Shown: positions 13,556 to 15,415 of the stretch, piece after piece | Layout of the letters: every line of letters begins with the position of its first letter | Numbering within the stretch: the stretch's first letter is position 1 | Assembly: GCA_964464385.1 (NCBI GenBank) | Contig: CAYXFZ010000062.1 | Span: 1 to 15,415, forward strand | From: CAYXFZ01 sp964464385 | GTDB lineage: Bacteria > Planctomycetota > UBA1135 | DNA: 15,415 bases | Reading direction: 5' to 3' | The notes under the pieces: generated by a model | What the model was told of the DNA's origin: nothing | The model's database searches: none | The model's input: the letters and a program-made list of their open reading frames with translations, nothing else | Position numbers and translations under genes: made by a program

Positions 13556-14593
13556 GTCCGCCGTTTCCTTGAATCGACCCGGGACTTCATCGGGCCTGTC
13601 CAACAGAGCCGCAAAGAGGTGATCCAAAAGATCGGTGGCTCGCCGCACATGCCAATTGATTTCTTCGCGGTAGTACATGTGCTCGTAAAGCCACTTGTGC
13701 AAATCCGCAACCATGGTGCGAAACTCGTCGGAGTGTCCGATGAGCCGCCTTTGTCCCGTTTGCGCATCTTCGGCACTGGTCGGTTGGTCATCCTCCAATC
13801 GCCGCATGGATTCGCCGCGAATATCATCAATGGTCAAGCCAAGAAGATCATTGGCCGCCCGTCGCCATAGCAGGTGGCCCTCGGATTCCGGATGTCGTTT
13901 CCGCGCCTGCTCCACGGCCTGGGCCCAGAGCGGTAAATCCTGAACCATCTTTTCGGGATCCAAAATTCCCTCCCGTATGCCATCGTCCACATCGTGGTAG
14001 TGGTAGGCGGTGGAGTCCGCCAAATCCACGAGTTGGGCCTCCAAGAATGGAAATCGAAGGCGTTTGCCCGATGTGGCTTCGCGCAATTCCTCGTGCTTCT
14101 GCAGGCCTTCCTTGGTCTCAAGGGTCAAGTTCAGTCCGCGGTAATCGGGACTGCGCCGCTCCAACTCGTCCACGACCCGCAAAGACTGGCGATTGTGGTA
14201 GAAGCCTCCGAAATCAGCCATGCGCTCATTCAGGACCTTTTCGCCCGCATGTCCATAGGGAGGATGGCCCACATCGTGCGCCAAAGCCAGGGTCTCGCAG
14301 AGCGGTTCATTGAGGTCCAGCGCCGCGGCCAAGGAACGAGAGACTTGGCTCACTTCCAACGAATGAGTCATGCGGGTGCGCTGATTGTCCCCGACATGAT
14401 TGACAAACACTTGGGTTTTGTACATCAAGCGCCGAAAGGCCGAACAATGAATGACGCGATCGCGATCCCGCTCGAAACGGGTGCGCCAAGGGTCGGGTTC
14501 CTCGGGATGGGCACGCCCCAGGGAGTCCGCCGATTTGAAGGCGGCTGGGTGGAGGGATTCTCGTTCCCGGGCTTCTTTCGATGGCCGATCCAT
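13460..14593 (-). CDS. dgt: dGTPase-like deoxynucleoside triphosphate triphosphohydrolase (HD domain)
   Basis: These enzymes split dNTPs into nucleoside and triphosphate and so limit dNTP pools. The 377-aa product has the family opening DRDRVIHCSAFRRLMYKTQV (43-62) and the HD metal ligands His77 (RMTHSLEV), His106-Asp107 (LAHDVGHPPYGHAG) and Asp193 (LVDLADSTAYHYHDVDDG). The conserved C-terminal DYLQGMTDRF is at 354-363. The length fits the shorter dGTPase-like proteins rather than the 505-aa E. coli Dgt. The ATG at 14593 is chosen: TATCCT ends 8 nt upstream. The longer frame begins with a TTG at 14656 and adds residues unlike the family. The last 96 bp overlap the 3' end of the thiD-like gene on the other strand. 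Confidence 0.92.
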   Translation of the reverse strand: MDRPSKEARERESLHPAAFKSADSLGRAHPEEPDPWRTRFERDRDRVIHCSAFRRLMYKTQVFVNHVGDNQRTRMTHSLEVSQVSRSLAAALDLNEPLCETLALAHDVGHPPYGHAGEKVLNERMADFGGFYHNRQSLRVVDELERRSPDYRGLNLTLETKEGLQKHEELREATSGKRLRFPFLEAQLVDLADSTAYHYHDVDDGIREGILDPEKMVQDLPLWAQAVEQARKRHPESEGHLLWRRAANDLLGLTIDDIRGESMRRLEDDQPTSAEDAQTGQRRLIGHSDEFRTMVADLHKWLYEHMYYREEINWHVRRATDLLDHLFAALLDRPDEVPGRFKETADSPERAICDYLQGMTDRFVEHCSRNLGVLPSY

Positions 14594-15415
14594 GCACGAA
14601 GAGGATAGCCGCGAGGTCAGAATCGCGGGCGTCCTGAGAATTGACCCTTTGGCCAACCCGACCTACGATGGCTCGACTTTGCGGCCAATCATCCCTTCAG
14701 AGACAAACGGCGGACAGACCCTCGGTGGTTCTTCCCCTGGAGTTTCGGTTATCCTTCCTGAGGAAAGGGTCTTGCACTTGGTGGGTGAATTGACGCCAAA
14801 GACCATCCTTGCCGACCAAGTTCCGTTTGGTCCCGGTTCTTTTTCCGTCATCGCTGGCCCCTGTGCTGTCGAATCGGAAGAACAACTCATTGCTTCGGCT
14901 CAGCGATTGCGCACTGCAGGAGCCGTGGCCCTACGGGGCGGAGCCTTCAAGCCCCGCACTTCTCCTTATTCTTTTTCTGGCCTCGGCGCCGCCGGTCTGG
15001 AGGCGCTTTCCGCTGCCCGCGAGGCCTCGGGTTTGGCAATTGTGACGGAACTGCTCGACCCCCGGGACGCCGAATTGGTTGCCGACACCGCTGATATGGT
15101 GCAAATCGGTTCCCGCAACATGAGCAACTACCCCTTACTCCGGGAGGTTGGCCAGTTGGGAAAACCTGTCCTGTTGAAGCGGGGCATGTCCGCCACGGTT
15201 GAGGAATTTTTGTTTGCGGCTGAACACGTTGCTGCGGGCGGCTCGGATCAAATCGTCCTCTGCGAACGCGGCCTGCGCCATTTCGACTCCTCAGTCCGTA
15301 ACTTGCTGGACCTTTCGGTGGTTCCGGTCCTGCGCGAGCGAACTGGTCTTCCTGTGGTTGTGGATCCCAGCCATGCTGCGGGCCGCGCCGCCCTCGTGCC
15401 TCCTTTGATGTCCGC
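14592..15415 (+). CDS. aroF: 3-deoxy-7-phosphoheptulonate (DAHP) synthase, type I-beta; 3' end outside window
   Basis: DAHP synthase joins phosphoenolpyruvate and erythrose 4-phosphate, the first step to aromatic amino acids. The frame is open to the end of the window (about 274 codons). Counted from base 14592, it shows SFSVIAGPCAVES (metal ligand Cys), ALRGGAFKPRTSPYSFSGLG, VQIGSRNMSNY, PVLLKRGMSAT, IVLCERGLRHF and VVVDPSHAAGR. These are diagnostic of the AroF/AroG I-beta group with the KDO8P-synthase-like barrel. The N-terminal part (about 80 residues before the barrel) is not recognisable as the ferredoxin-like regulatory domain or as a chorismate mutase. The start is uncertain: ATG 14592 is the first start, but TTG 14772 or GTG 14781, preceded by AGGAAAGG and by a good promoter at 14641-14669, is plausible and would drop the odd N end. 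Confidence 0.93.
   Translation, partial: MHEEDSREVRIAGVLRIDPLANPTYDGSTLRPIIPSETNGGQTLGGSSPGVSVILPEERVLHLVGELTPKTILADQVPFGPGSFSVIAGPCAVESEEQLIASAQRLRTAGAVALRGGAFKPRTSPYSFSGLGAAGLEALSAAREASGLAIVTELLDPRDAELVADTADMVQIGSRNMSNYPLLREVGQLGKPVLLKRGMSATVEEFLFAAEHVAAGGSDQIVLCERGLRHFDSSVRNLLDLSVVPVLRERTGLPVVVDPSHAAGRAALVPPLMS
14602..14607 (-). promoter_or_regulatory. Putative dgt -10 box (leaderless type)
   Basis: On the minus strand TATCCT (14607-14602) ends 8 nt before the dgt ATG. It is the same hexamer as in the tRNA-Phe promoter. No -35 box stands out and no Shine-Dalgarno site lies before the ATG. Confidence 0.4.
14641..14669 (+). promoter_or_regulatory. Strong-looking sigma70-type promoter near the DAHP synthase start
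   Basis: TTGACC (14641-14646, 5 of 6) and TACGAT (14664-14669, 4 of 6) are separated by exactly 17 bp. It is the best -35/-10 pair found in the window. It lies downstream of the ATG at 14592, so if active it argues for a later translation start of the DAHP synthase. Confidence 0.45.

Noticed and set aside
14668..14793. 41-codon plus-strand frame ending in Cys-Thr-Trp-Trp-Val-Asn, just after the TTGACC/TACGAT promoter, resembling a Trp attenuation leader for DAHP synthase
   Set aside because: Its ATG overlaps the -10 box, there is no Shine-Dalgarno site, and no attenuator hairpin with a T-run follows before the conserved barrel begins. The Trp pair is most likely a shadow of another frame.

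Overview
This is a compact, roughly 60% GC stretch of a bacterial chromosome made mostly of housekeeping genes. The organism is probably Gram-negative: it has a periplasmic-type parvulin with a signal peptide and a protein with a TonB-like membrane anchor. The mix (GC-rich, few Shine-Dalgarno sites, FabI, a large membrane-anchored alpha/alpha-toroid protein) would fit Planctomycetota or a neighbouring phylum. That placement is inference and no single gene here proves it.

Layout. At 1-211 is the lysine-rich tail of a gene that starts outside the window. At 383-859 lies a small secreted ankyrin-repeat protein in DNA of visibly lower GC. A complete tRNA-Phe(GAA) with encoded CCA sits on the minus strand at 1025-1100, with its own promoter and terminator. 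Next is a minus-strand pair def-ribF (peptide deformylase; riboflavin kinase/FAD synthetase) whose ends overlap. A 38-bp gap with a shared -10 box separates def from a plus-strand TPR-like gene, followed by rpsT (ribosomal protein S20).

The centre is a minus-strand block that reads rnc (RNase III) - mfd (transcription-repair coupling factor) - SurA-like prolyl isomerase - TonB-anchored toroid protein. The first three are joined by 4-base stop/start overlaps (GTGA, ATGA). Diverging from rnc is a plus-strand run: a winged-helix plus EgtD-like methyltransferase fusion, fabI (enoyl-ACP reductase) and a ThiD-like kinase. The kinase gene runs 96 bp into the end of a convergent dGTPase-like HD phosphohydrolase gene (dgt). 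Divergent from dgt, the window ends inside a type I-beta DAHP synthase, the first step of the shikimate pathway.

The genes cover translation (def, rpsT, tRNA-Phe, rnc), DNA repair and nucleotide pools (mfd, dgt), cofactors (ribF, thiD), lipids (fabI), aromatic amino acids (DAHP synthase) and the cell envelope (isomerase, toroid protein). The two least ordinary genes are the SxxxH-anchored toroid protein (3707-5275) and the winged-helix/EgtD-like fusion (10457-12004). A second theme is translation initiation: several genes have a TANNNT box 6-8 nt before the start codon and no ribosome binding site, which suggests leaderless mRNAs. Two divergent gene pairs may share a CATG tetranucleotide as overlapping, opposite start codons.
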